A stretch of 64,000 nucleotides of DNA from NCBI RefSeq assembly GCF_018403245.1, contig NZ_BOSH01000015.1, positions 1-64,000 of the forward strand, in the 5' to 3' direction. Made by a program: the position numbers and the translations under genes. Of this stretch, positions 35,006 through 42,969 are shown in pieces. Within the stretch, counting starts at the first letter, position 1; each line of letters begins with the position of its first letter. Below the pieces are notes generated by a model that saw only the letters and a list, made by a program, of their open reading frames with translations, was not told the origin of the DNA and made no database searches. Source of the DNA: Paenibacillus sp. J2TS4. GTDB lineage: Bacteria; Bacillota; Bacilli; Paenibacillales; NBRC-103111.

Positions 35006-37084
35006 ATGGTTAAAATAATGGTCCGCCCTAACAAAGGGGCCCCTCCCGTTAAAGATAAAAAACGCAAACCCGGTTCCACCCGCCCCCGCTGGGGTCTTCG
35101 TCTATTTTTGACAGCCATCGCTCTGTTGCTGGCGCTGACGATTACTTCCGCGATAGGAATCGCTCAATTGGACATCTCTACATTGAAAAACCCGATGCCT
35201 CTCCCTTCCTTCATCTATGATCGAAATGGCGAGAAAGTATCTCAGCTATCTTCCTCCAAAATCATTCCTGTCTCCCTGGAGCAAATTCCGCTGCATTTAC
35301 GCCAAGCGGTAGTCGCTGTGGAAGACAGACGGTTCTATGAGCATCCAGGTGTCGATGTACTGTCGATTGCCCGAGCGCTCGCCCGGGATTTGAAATCCCA
35401 AAGCTGGGCCGAAGGAGGAAGCACGATTACTCAGCAATTGGCTAAAAATATGTTCCTCACCTCGGACAAAAGCCTGGGCCGAAAGCTGAAGGAAGCCGGT
35501 TATGCCTTAAAAATTGATCTGCTCCATGATAAAGATGAAATTCTCGAGCTGTATTTGAATAATATATACTTCGGGGAAGGCTCTTGGGGAGTGCAAGGGG
35601 CTGCCAAAAAATATTTTGGCAAAGACGCCGCGGAACTGACGCTGGAAGAGTCCGCTCTACTGGCCGGTCTGCCTAAGGCGCCCACTCATTACTCTCCATT
35701 CCAGCATACGGAGAAAGCATTGGAGAGAAGAAACACTGTCCTGGCCCTAATGAAAGAACAGCAGTATATTACTGAAGAAGAATATCAGGCGGCGGTCACC
35801 CAACCGATTGTGCTGGCCCCTGCGGAAGAAGAATTAAAAGGGAAGTACCCTTCCTACCGGGATTATGTCGTACAGGAAGCCATTGGACGGTACGGGTTCA
35901 CCGAAGAGGAGATTCTGACCGGCGGATTGCAGATTTATACCGAGCTTGATCCGATTGTTCAGGAAGCGGTGGAGGAAGTGTACCGGGAAGACAGTTTTTT
36001 CCCCGCCGGCAAGGAGGATCAATTGCTGCAAAGCGCTATTGTCCTTCTCGATCATACCAGTGGAGGAGTACGCGGTTTAATGGGTCACCGCGGCCCCGGG
36101 GTGTTTAGAGGCTTCAATCGAGCCACCCAGTTAAAAAGACAGCCCGGGTCAGCCTTTAAACCTATCGTTGTCTATGGGCCGGCTTTGGAGAAAGGATATA
36201 CTCCCTACTCCTACCTGTACGACGGCGAGCTGAATATTAACGGGTATCAGCCGCAGAATTGGGATCACCGCTACCGGGGCCAGGTTTCCTTGACGGATGC
36301 GGTTACGAATTCCTGGAACATTCCGGCCGTGTGGCTGCTTAACGAAATTGGAATCGATACGGGACTGGACTACGCTCGTTCGATGGGATTGCCGCTTTCT
36401 GAGCAGGATCGTCATCTCAGCGTTGCCTTGGGAGGATTGTCGGAAGGAGTGTCGCCGCTTCAAATGGCCCAAGCTTTCGGAACCTTTGCCAATCAAGGAG
36501 TCATGAATGAAGCGCATGCGATAACGAAAATAACGACCCAGGAAGGACGGGTTCTGGCCGAGGCTAACCCCCTTTCCAGACAGGTTACATCGCCGGAGCA
36601 TGCCTATACCATGACCCGGTTGTTGGAGAATGCGGTCCGATACGGCACAGGCACCCAAGCCCGTCTCAACCGGCCAACGGCAGGTAAGACCGGAACGACG
36701 CAGCTTCCCGATACGGAGGAATTCGCCGGCATCAGCGGAGCGGTTTCGAAGGACGCCTGGTTCGTCGGCTACACTCCCGAATTGACCGCAGCGGTCTGGC
36801 TTGGTTATGACCTGACAGACCGGAATCACTATCTGGAGACCTCCGGGTCGGCCGCACCGGCGGCTTTATTCCGGGAGATTATGTCCCGCTCGCTGCAAGG
36901 GGTGGCTGTCGTTCCCTTTGAAGCTCCTCCCTCCTACCGCGAAGACAAGTGGCCAGTTGAACCAGGAGGCAAACCCGGCAAAGGGAAGGAGAAGAACAAC
37001 GAGTCCAAAAACAAAAAGGACAAAGGGAAAAAATCCGAAAAAGAGAAAGAGAAAGAGAAGAAGAAGAAAAAAGAGAAAGATTGA
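35006..37084 (+). CDS. Class A penicillin-binding protein (PBP1A/PBP1-like)
   Basis: 692 residues. One N-terminal membrane anchor (about 33-55) is followed by a GT51 glycosyltransferase domain with the catalytic Glu in EDRRFYEHPG (about 105) and the EGGSTITQQLAKN motif. The transpeptidase domain has SAFK (S about 382), SWN and KTGT (about 560). It polymerises lipid II and cross-links peptide stems outside the membrane. The C-terminus is a 45-residue tail made almost entirely of Lys, Glu, Gly and Asn (GKGKEKNNESKNKKDKGKKS), a long charged disordered extension. GAGGA precedes the ATG; an ATG twelve bases later is an alternative. Confidence 0.92.
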   Translation: MVKIMVRPNKGAPPVKDKKRKPGSTRPRWGLRLFLTAIALLLALTITSAIGIAQLDISTLKNPMPLPSFIYDRNGEKVSQLSSSKIIPVSLEQIPLHLRQAVVAVEDRRFYEHPGVDVLSIARALARDLKSQSWAEGGSTITQQLAKNMFLTSDKSLGRKLKEAGYALKIDLLHDKDEILELYLNNIYFGEGSWGVQGAAKKYFGKDAAELTLEESALLAGLPKAPTHYSPFQHTEKALERRNTVLALMKEQQYITEEEYQAAVTQPIVLAPAEEELKGKYPSYRDYVVQEAIGRYGFTEEEILTGGLQIYTELDPIVQEAVEEVYREDSFFPAGKEDQLLQSAIVLLDHTSGGVRGLMGHRGPGVFRGFNRATQLKRQPGSAFKPIVVYGPALEKGYTPYSYLYDGELNINGYQPQNWDHRYRGQVSLTDAVTNSWNIPAVWLLNEIGIDTGLDYARSMGLPLSEQDRHLSVALGGLSEGVSPLQMAQAFGTFANQGVMNEAHAITKITTQEGRVLAEANPLSRQVTSPEHAYTMTRLLENAVRYGTGTQARLNRPTAGKTGTTQLPDTEEFAGISGAVSKDAWFVGYTPELTAAVWLGYDLTDRNHYLETSGSAAPAALFREIMSRSLQGVAVVPFEAPPSYREDKWPVEPGGKPGKGKEKNNESKNKKDKGKKSEKEKEKEKKKKKEKD

Positions 37085-37339
37085 GGGGAAAACGCATCGG
37101 GACGGTATGCTTAAACATGGACTTAGAGCTTGGGTTCGAAGCTCTTCCGCATCCTAGAACGAAATTCATGATGAGCGTAGATATTGGGGGCGATTTGCAG
37201 CCAAATACAAGGGATGCTCGACTCCAATTCTTGAAGCTGTGAAAAGAGACGATTACCTGCAAAAATGCACGTCTTTGGAATGATTATAATAGTTAAAATG
37301 AATTAATGACATACGATTGAGCAGGTAAATCTAGCCCTT

Positions 37340-37450
37340 TGGCCGATTTTCGGCTTTTGACGGAGAATGACGTGTACTTTTGCATGTCTTCTTCGTTATT
37401 TACTCGATTCTCGCGAAATAACATGTATTTCTGCATGTCATTTGCGTTTT
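37340..37450. repeat. Two intergenic repeat units
   Basis: GACGTGTACTTTTGCATGTC (37369-37388) and ACATGTATTTCTGCATGTCA (37422-37441) are spaced about 53 bp apart, the same period and core as the units at 16.3 kb. The gap 37085-37500 between the PBP gene and the next ORF holds no other feature. Confidence 0.5.
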
Positions 37451-37499
37451 GAAGCGACACCACAATGGTGTGGGGAAAATCAGGTATGAACAGTGGAGG

Positions 37500-37751
37500 G
37501 ATCATTTGATAAGATATGCCGTTCTCCCCCCTTCTCTTCCGGGTAAGGTGCTGGAATACTTTGATTCTATAAGAGAATCTATATTCAACATATTCATGGA
37601 GGAATATAGCAAATTATCTGGTATTACATATGAGGAAGTATATCCTTGGCTTGTACCTATTGCCGCACGCAAATTATCAACGGATATATCTGCGGATGAG
37701 AGGAATTTATTAATTCAGAAGATTAGAACATGCCTGCGTACCCCTAAATAA
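37500..37751 (+). pseudogene. Short C-terminal fragment, phosphotransferase-like
   Basis: The codons from about 37506 to the stop at 37751 read LIRYAVLPPSLPGKVLEYFD and GITYEEVYPWLVPIAARKLS, followed by ISADERNLLIQKIRTCL. The pattern (acidic loop, WLVPIAAxxL, final LLxxIR) resembles the C-terminal helices of APH-family kinases. No convincing start or RBS is present and the N-terminal domain is absent. It is likely a gene relic, or possibly a small independent ORF of unknown function. Confidence 0.35.
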
Positions 37752-37844
37752 GGCTACGCTGCTCCGTGACCCTTCCCCTCTAGTTTTCTATTATCTGGGA
37801 GTAATAGGCCGTTCATGATAGAATATATTAAAGGAGTGGAAGCT

Positions 37845-38735
37845 ATGACAAAGGTGCTTGTTATAGGAGGCACGAGGTTTTTCGGAAAAAAATTGGTGCA
37901 GAGGCTTATTCACGATCAGGCGGATATTACCATCTTAACCAGAGGTACTACTCCCGATCCCTTTGGTGATTCGGTGAAGAGGCTTCAGGTTAACCGTACA
38001 GACAGGACAGCACTAAGCCAAGCTCTGGGTTCGATGAGCTTTGACGTAGTATATGACAACATTTGCTTCACTGCTCAGGAAGCGGAGGATGCCGTCCATC
38101 TATTTGCAGGCCGCACCGATAAGTATATCGTCACTTCTTCTCTTAGCGTCTACCCATTCGGAGAGGGGAGAAAACGAGAAAGTGATTTCGACCCGTACAG
38201 CTACCCTCTTCCAGAAACTTATCCTGGCAAAGACGACTATGCAGAAGGAAAACGGCTTGTCGAAGCAGTCCTATTTCAAAAAGCCCCTTTTTCGGTAGCC
38301 GCTGTTCGTTTTCCTATTGTATTAGGACACGATGATTACACTCGAAGGCTGCATTTTCATGTGGAGCATATTCAGCAGGGCCAGCCTCTCGGGATCCCGA
38401 ATCCGAAAGCGTTCTTGTCGTTCATTCATTCCGATGAAGCGGCGGCTTTCCTGGCCTGGCTTGGACATTCTCAACTGCAAGGGTCAGTCAACGCCTGTGC
38501 TCAAGGTGAAACCTCACCTGGAAAGATCGTCTCGCTCATCGAGCAAGCTCTACATACGCAAGCCCAAGTGATGCAAGAGACAGAGCCGGAGCATCGATCT
38601 CCCTTCGGTATTCCCCGGCCATGGTATATGGACACGGCAAAAGCGGAAGCTGCGGGCTTTGTATTTGAACAATTGGACGATTGGCTGCCCAGGTTGATTC
38701 AAGAGATTGCTGCCCAATCCAGCGCCAGTTATTAA
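37845..38735 (+). CDS. NAD(P)-dependent epimerase/dehydratase-like protein
   Basis: 296 residues from the ATG at 37845, preceded by AAAGGAG; an upstream in-frame start is rejected because it would include that RBS. The Rossmann nucleotide-binding motif GGTRFFGKKL is at residues 7-16. TSSLSVYPFGEG and DDYAEGKRLVE provide the Ser...Tyr-x(3)-Lys-like positions of extended SDR enzymes, and RFPIVLGHDD follows. These oxidoreductases or epimerases act on nucleotide sugars or related compounds; the exact substrate is not evident. Stands alone between the kinase fragment and a Nudix gene. Confidence 0.82.
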   Translation: MTKVLVIGGTRFFGKKLVQRLIHDQADITILTRGTTPDPFGDSVKRLQVNRTDRTALSQALGSMSFDVVYDNICFTAQEAEDAVHLFAGRTDKYIVTSSLSVYPFGEGRKRESDFDPYSYPLPETYPGKDDYAEGKRLVEAVLFQKAPFSVAAVRFPIVLGHDDYTRRLHFHVEHIQQGQPLGIPNPKAFLSFIHSDEAAAFLAWLGHSQLQGSVNACAQGETSPGKIVSLIEQALHTQAQVMQETEPEHRSPFGIPRPWYMDTAKAEAAGFVFEQLDDWLPRLIQEIAAQSSASY

Positions 38736-38841
38736 ATGCTAACTAATCCCCCTCCATCCCGATAAACAGCATGTTTATTAGACTACGAGACTCATTGGGG
38801 ACTCCTATTACACACAATCTAAAAAGAAAGAAGGAATATTA

Positions 38842-39267
38842 ATGAAAAAAGTTAATGTAGTGTACTCCTTAATTACCAATTCAACTAAAACAAAAATTTT
38901 AATGGTCAAAAATAAAGATAATGACCAGTGGTCTCTGCCGGGCGGTGCTGTAGAAGGAAATGAAACTCTGGAAATGGCGGCCATACGAGAAGCTAAAGAG
39001 GAAACAGGACTAGATATTAAAGTATTTGGTGTTGTCGCCGTTAATGAAGCCATGCTTGAAAAGCACGATGAGCACGTGCTGTTTATTACTTTTAGAGCGG
39101 AAATTACTGGAGGGCAGCAGGAAATAGTTAGACCCGATGAAATTACGGATATTCAATGGATAGATGTGAAGGAATCCGATGCATTGATGCCTTTTTACAA
39201 GGAAGGGCTGAGTGAAATTGTACGAAGAGAAGCAGAAATTACGTATTTTGATGAAGGAAGAGTTTAA
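38842..39267 (+). CDS. Nudix hydrolase
   Basis: A 141-residue single-domain protein. The Nudix box (GX5EX7REUXEEXGU) is present as GGAVEGNETLEMAAIREAKE followed by ETGLD, residues about 34-58. These enzymes hydrolyse nucleoside diphosphates linked to another moiety, needing Mg2+ or Mn2+; housekeeping MutT-like cleaning or turnover of signalling nucleotides is possible. It is more AT-rich than its neighbours. AAGAAGGAAT precedes the ATG. Cytoplasmic; no partner gene is evident. Confidence 0.88.
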   Translation: MKKVNVVYSLITNSTKTKILMVKNKDNDQWSLPGGAVEGNETLEMAAIREAKEETGLDIKVFGVVAVNEAMLEKHDEHVLFITFRAEITGGQQEIVRPDEITDIQWIDVKESDALMPFYKEGLSEIVRREAEITYFDEGRV

Positions 39268-39396
39268 TCGCCTATAATAGTTCTTCCGATAAGACATTTA
39301 ATCACTCCCTAGAGAAACCGGCGCCCCCTTGTCATGGATACCGCTAATATGAGCGATACTGCAGGACTTCAATAAGATTAGAAGCTGCTTCGGCTT

Positions 39397-39423
39397 GTTT
39401 CACCTTCCCGGGGCTATGGGTAA
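39397..39423 (+). promoter_or_regulatory. Possible sigma-B promoter of the ydaT/ydaD-like pair
   Basis: GTTTCA (39397-39402), a 15-base spacer and GGGTAA (39418-39423) approximate the sigma-B consensus GTTTAA-N12-15-GGGTAT. It lies 84 bases before a gene whose Bacillus homologue is a general-stress gene. The spacing is at the long end and each box has one mismatch. Confidence 0.45.
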
Positions 39424-39506
39424 AACAAGATTAGAACGTAGGACAAGCTTAATCCGAAGGATAATCGATGAATTTCCGGACAAAACTATTCAAGGAGGTT
39501 CAGCCT

Positions 39507-39689
39507 ATGCCTTGGAATAAAAAAGATTACCCCCTTTCCATGAAAAATCTGGAGCCTCGCGTAAGAAACAAAGCGATAGAGATCGCCAATGCGTTATTAG
39601 AGGAACATTATGAGGAAGGACGAGCCATCTCGATAGCAACAGCCAAAGCCAAAGAATGGAATGAACGGCATCCCGTTAGCAAATCATGA
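39507..39689 (+). CDS. Small YdaT-like stress protein
   Basis: 60 residues from the ATG at 39507, which has AAGGAGG eight bases upstream. The sequence MPWNKKDYPLSMKNLEPRVR and EIANALLEEHYEEGRAISIA closely follows the N-terminal half of B. subtilis YdaT, a general stress protein. The Bacillus protein continues with a DUF2188 domain of roughly 75 more residues; here the protein ends at NERHPVSKS, so this is a short version. Function unknown. It lies 36 bases upstream of a YdaD-like dehydrogenase, and in Bacillus both families are under stress control. Confidence 0.75.
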   Translation: MPWNKKDYPLSMKNLEPRVRNKAIEIANALLEEHYEEGRAISIATAKAKEWNERHPVSKS

Positions 39690-39725
39690 CCGTCTTAACC
39701 ATAACTGAAAAGAAAGGTGATTCCG

Positions 39726-40595
39726 ATGACTGCACCGAGCCCACCGAATCAGACCATGCCTCCCCAGCATCAAGAGCGTCAACCTGGACTAGAGCAGGAC
39801 ATGTTTCCCCGCCCAGAAGCTATAGATCCCCAATATAAGGGAAGCGGGAAGCTGACAGGCAAAGTGGCCATTATTACCGGGGGAGACAGCGGAATAGGCC
39901 GAGCGGCGGCTGTCTGCTATGCCAAGGAGGGGGCAGATTTAGCCATTGTTTATTTGAACGAAAGCGAGGACGCCAACGAAACCAAGCGAATGATCGAAGC
40001 AGAAGGGCAGCGCTGCTTGCTTATAGCGGGTGATCTAGGGGACGAGTCCTTCTGTCAGGCGGCCGTGAAGCAGACGATCGATACGTTCGGCAGACTCGAC
40101 ATTCTGGTTAATAACGCGGCCGAACAGCATCCGCAAAAAAGATTCGAGAATATTACAGCGCAGCAGCTGGAACGGACGTTTCGCACCAACCTGTTTGCGA
40201 TCTTTTATATGACCCAGGCCGCTTTGCCCCATCTGGGCAGCGGGTCCGCGATCATTAATACGGCCTCGATCACGGCTTATCGGGGGAGCCCCGAATTGAT
40301 CGATTATTCGGCAACCAAAGGCGCGATTGTTTCCTTCACGCGCTCCTTATCGGGGCATTTGGTCGGCAGGGGGATCCGGGTCAATGGCGTAGCTCCAGGG
40401 CCGATATGGACTCCCCTTATTCCATCCACCTTTGACGAACAGCAGGTGGCGACCTTCGGCGCCGACACCCCAATGAAGCGTCCCGGACAACCGGAGGAGT
40501 TGGGCCCCGCCTACGTCTTCCTGGCTTCCAGCGACTCCGCATACATGACCGGCCAATTCATTCACATTAATGGCGGAGAAATCATTAACGGTTGA
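39726..40595 (+). CDS. Short-chain dehydrogenase (YdaD/YhxC-like)
   Basis: 289 residues from the ATG at 39726, with AAAGGTGA upstream. The protein has the Pro/Gln-rich N-terminal extension (PPNQTMPPQHQERQPGLEQD) typical of YdaD/YhxC-type stress SDRs. NAD(P) binding is at TGGDSGIGRA, the NNAA motif follows, and the catalytic triad is Ser in NTASITAYRG with YSATKGA (Tyr and Lys). It ends GQFIHINGGEIING. An aldehyde- or polyol-type redox role in general stress is likely but the substrate is unknown. Probably co-transcribed with the small YdaT-like gene. Confidence 0.88.
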   Translation: MTAPSPPNQTMPPQHQERQPGLEQDMFPRPEAIDPQYKGSGKLTGKVAIITGGDSGIGRAAAVCYAKEGADLAIVYLNESEDANETKRMIEAEGQRCLLIAGDLGDESFCQAAVKQTIDTFGRLDILVNNAAEQHPQKRFENITAQQLERTFRTNLFAIFYMTQAALPHLGSGSAIINTASITAYRGSPELIDYSATKGAIVSFTRSLSGHLVGRGIRVNGVAPGPIWTPLIPSTFDEQQVATFGADTPMKRPGQPEELGPAYVFLASSDSAYMTGQFIHINGGEIING

Positions 40596-40649
40596 CCTTG
40601 TCCGTTCAACGCTAAGTTTTTTAGCTTTCGTAGTCTATCTATGTATGTT

Positions 40650-41441
40650 CTATAGCTGGAGGCGATAGATCCCGGTCACGGGCAAATGATCCGATACGAC
40701 GCAATTTATTCTCTCAGCCCCTATAAGCTGAACCTGCCCGGAAGAAAACACATAATCAATCCTCTTGGTTAAATGATACTCCGCAGGTTCCGCATGGATG
40801 TCCTTATATTCAAGCAAGGTAGGCTCGTCCTGCAATCCAAATGGCTCAAAGGCATCTTGGAAGACCTCCTTTAATCTTCTAATTTCGGGGCTGGAGGGCT
40901 CCGCATTAAAATCTCCTGCTAATAGAATCGGCTCGGGACAGTCTCCATACTGCTGAATGATCCAGTTTACCTGAGCATTCCTTTCCACCTCATTCAGCCC
41001 CAAATGAGTATTTAGAAATACAACTCTCTGACCCTCTATATTCAAATGAGTCTCCAGCAGACCTCTGGGCTCGTTGTACCCTTCCTCGCTATCGACCTGG
41101 GGAAGGGCCCGGTTGCGCCGGGAGACGATTGGATAACGGCTTAATATGAGTGTGCCATACTCTCTGTCCGGCTCCCCGGTGGATGAGGTTTCCAGCTTCA
41201 AATTGGCGCCGTAAGCATAATCCATGCTCAAGGACTCGGCCAGCCTCTTTCCCTGATCCTCGTAGTCACTTCGTTCGGAGAAATGCTTGTCCACCTCCTG
41301 CATGCCGATTACATCCGCTCCGCTTTCCCGGACCACCTCAGCAATTCGCTGCAGATCCAGCTTGCCGTCAAGCAATCCTTCCCCATGATAAATATTGAAT
41401 GACATCACCTTGATCGTTACAGCCGTCCGCAAATCTCCCAT
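40650..41441 (-). CDS. Endonuclease/exonuclease/phosphatase (EEP) family protein
   Basis: 263 residues from the ATG at 41441, supported by GAGGGGATTG upstream; an in-frame start at 41459 is rejected. EEP motifs: SFNIYHGEG (Asn near 14), IGMQEVDK (the metal-binding Glu), NTHLGL, LAGDFNAEP (D and N), and SDHLPVTGIY at the C-terminus (Asp-His pair). The fold hydrolyses phosphodiesters in nucleic acids, lipids or small molecules with Mg2+. Without a signal peptide it should be cytoplasmic. The exact substrate is not clear. Downstream of the stop, 40596-40650 holds no clear terminator. Confidence 0.85.
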   Translation of the reverse strand: MGDLRTAVTIKVMSFNIYHGEGLLDGKLDLQRIAEVVRESGADVIGMQEVDKHFSERSDYEDQGKRLAESLSMDYAYGANLKLETSSTGEPDREYGTLILSRYPIVSRRNRALPQVDSEEGYNEPRGLLETHLNIEGQRVVFLNTHLGLNEVERNAQVNWIIQQYGDCPEPILLAGDFNAEPSSPEIRRLKEVFQDAFEPFGLQDEPTLLEYKDIHAEPAEYHLTKRIDYVFSSGQVQLIGAERINCVVSDHLPVTGIYRLQL

Positions 41442-41557
41442 TTTCAATCCCCTCTGCATGTTTATTTTGTTCCAATACGTTTATATAAGTGGCGGTGCTA
41501 TAAAATCTTTATTCCAACCATATGGTCATCGTAAAAAGATCAGTTCTTTGGAAAAAA

Positions 41558-41579
41558 CCTGAGGGCAGAGCCTCAGGTA
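41558..41579 (-). terminator. Intrinsic terminator overlapping the small gene's stop
   Basis: On the minus strand ACCTGAGG ... CCTCAGGT forms an 8-bp stem with a short loop and is followed by TTTTTCC. The 5' arm starts within the last codons of the 59-codon gene. Confidence 0.85.
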
Positions 41580-41752
41580 TCCGTCGTTGATTTACGCTGG
41601 CCTTGGCCAGGTTGTGCTTGGTAGAGAAATTCTTTGTGAACCGAGAACAACCCTCGGTAATTTTGCTTCAACCTGCGAATCACTTCTTCTCTTTGTTTAA
41701 GCTCAGCCTCACTCACCCGTTTGAGAGGCCTCTGTACTTCCAATAATAACAT
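41573..41752 (-). CDS. Small 59-residue protein, unknown function
   Basis: The ATG at 41752 is preceded by GATGAGGTGA at ideal spacing, and the frame runs to a TGA at 41573. The product begins MLLLEVQRPLKRVSEAELKQ and continues REEVIRRLKQNYRGLFSVHK, ending in a hydrophilic GQGQRKSTTDT tail. It is basic (many Lys/Arg) with one predicted amphipathic helix and no cysteine or membrane segment. A dedicated terminator follows immediately. RBS, codon use and terminator together argue for a real gene. I do not recognise the family; a role in nucleic-acid or ribosome binding is possible from charge alone, but that is a guess. Confidence 0.7.
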   Translation of the reverse strand: MLLLEVQRPLKRVSEAELKQREEVIRRLKQNYRGLFSVHKEFLYQAQPGQGQRKSTTDT

Positions 41753-42117
41753 TTTTTCACCTCATCCAGAGATTTAACAACAAGACCATTGTATTCGGCA
41801 TCCTAAATTTTATTACCGACTTTTTGGCTATCCGAGCAAAATAGGGCATTCGGGCCGCTCTGGTATCCTCATCCTTTGGATGGTACATACTATGAATTGA
41901 AGAAATTCACCCGGCTAGCGGAATTCTCGTCTTTTCGCCTTCCGGCTTTCTCTCCTTCTTCCTAATCTTCCGCTTTAGGTTTAAAGGTGCCGTTTAATAG
42001 AAGCGGAGTGAGTACGATCTTCCCTCAAGAAGCTGCAAGCATGGAAGCTGACCTATTATTATCTTTTGGGTCATTAATTTCATTATTGTTACATAATGGA
42101 AGTTAAGGGGTAAGTAG

Positions 42118-42678
42118 TTGGACACCTATAGCAGAAAGGGGAGCGATGAGTTGTTCGCAAACTCCATTATTTTAACCATCATTATTATAAATATCGTTTA
42201 CGTATCCTTGTTTACGGTTCGGATCATACTAGTCATGAAATCAAGAAGATTGCTTGCTTCTTTAATCAGCATGGTGGAAGTCTTTGTTTATTTAATGGGT
42301 CTGAACATCGTTCTGAATAATATTGATCAACCTCTTAACCTTATTGCTTATTGTGTTGGCTGGGGGAGCGGAGTATGGCTCGGCATCAAGATCGAAGAGT
42401 GGTTGGCACTCGGTTACTCGACTGTGCAAATTGTAGTTGATTCCGCGGAGACCAGTCTTCCCGCCCGATTAAGGGATAAAGGATACGGGGTTACAAGCTG
42501 GACAGCCGAAGGCCGGGACGGACCGCGTCTGGTCATGCAAGTGTTGGCCAAGCGGACCAACGAAAAGAAACTGCTGCGTTATATTCAGGAGTTTGCCCCA
42601 AAAGCATTTGTCATTTCGTATGAGCCGAGGTTTTTTCGCGGGGGCTTCTGGACCAAAAGACTTCACGAACGGGAGTAA
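42118..42678 (+). CDS. DUF5698/DUF2179 (UPF0316, YebE-like) membrane protein
   Basis: 186 residues from a TTG at 42118 (AAGGGG seven bases upstream); a second in-frame TTG at 42151 also has a good AAGGGGAG site, so the true start is uncertain. Two or three membrane helices (INIVYVSLFTVRIILVMKSR onward to VGWGSGVWLGIKIEE) are followed by a soluble DUF2179 domain of ~90 residues (STVQIVVDSAETSLPARLRD, GYGVTSWTAEGRDGPRLVMQ). The family is widespread in Bacilli; no activity is established. The 360-bp gap upstream holds no gene that I can support. Confidence 0.82.
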   Translation: MDTYSRKGSDELFANSIILTIIIINIVYVSLFTVRIILVMKSRRLLASLISMVEVFVYLMGLNIVLNNIDQPLNLIAYCVGWGSGVWLGIKIEEWLALGYSTVQIVVDSAETSLPARLRDKGYGVTSWTAEGRDGPRLVMQVLAKRTNEKKLLRYIQEFAPKAFVISYEPRFFRGGFWTKRLHERE

Positions 42679-42969
42679 ATTTTACATATTTCCAAAAAAT
42701 TTATTTTTTTCGGTTTCAGGGCTGGAAATTTTGGGTAAGTATTCTAGCCTGATTGCTGCCCGAAAAGGACTCCAACCTGCCTCCGCACTTCAACACTCTG
42801 ATAAAAAACAGAAAGGGTAAGATTCGGACTTGGAGCAGCAGCGGCAAGCTTCTTAAGATCACTACCGTCAAGCCAAAGGCATACCGCGTTGCTTCGGAAG
42901 CCTGCATTACCCGAGGTTAGGCCAAAATCTTTAGCATTTCAAACTAAATAATTGGGGTGGTTGTAAAGA
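42679..42969. other. Leader region of the opuC operon
   Basis: No gene is supported here. GGGTAA near 42826 and TTACCC near 42907 are complementary and about 80 bases apart, and could close a structured leader ending ~55 bases before opuCA, but I see no known riboswitch. An AT-rich run (AAAAAATTTATTTTTTT) lies at 42691-42710. Confidence 0.3.

Noticed and set aside
34825-35118. Minus-strand 97-residue ORF before the PBP gene
   Set aside because: It is low-complexity Glu/Arg translation of a polypyrimidine tract and overlaps the PBP start; no RBS.
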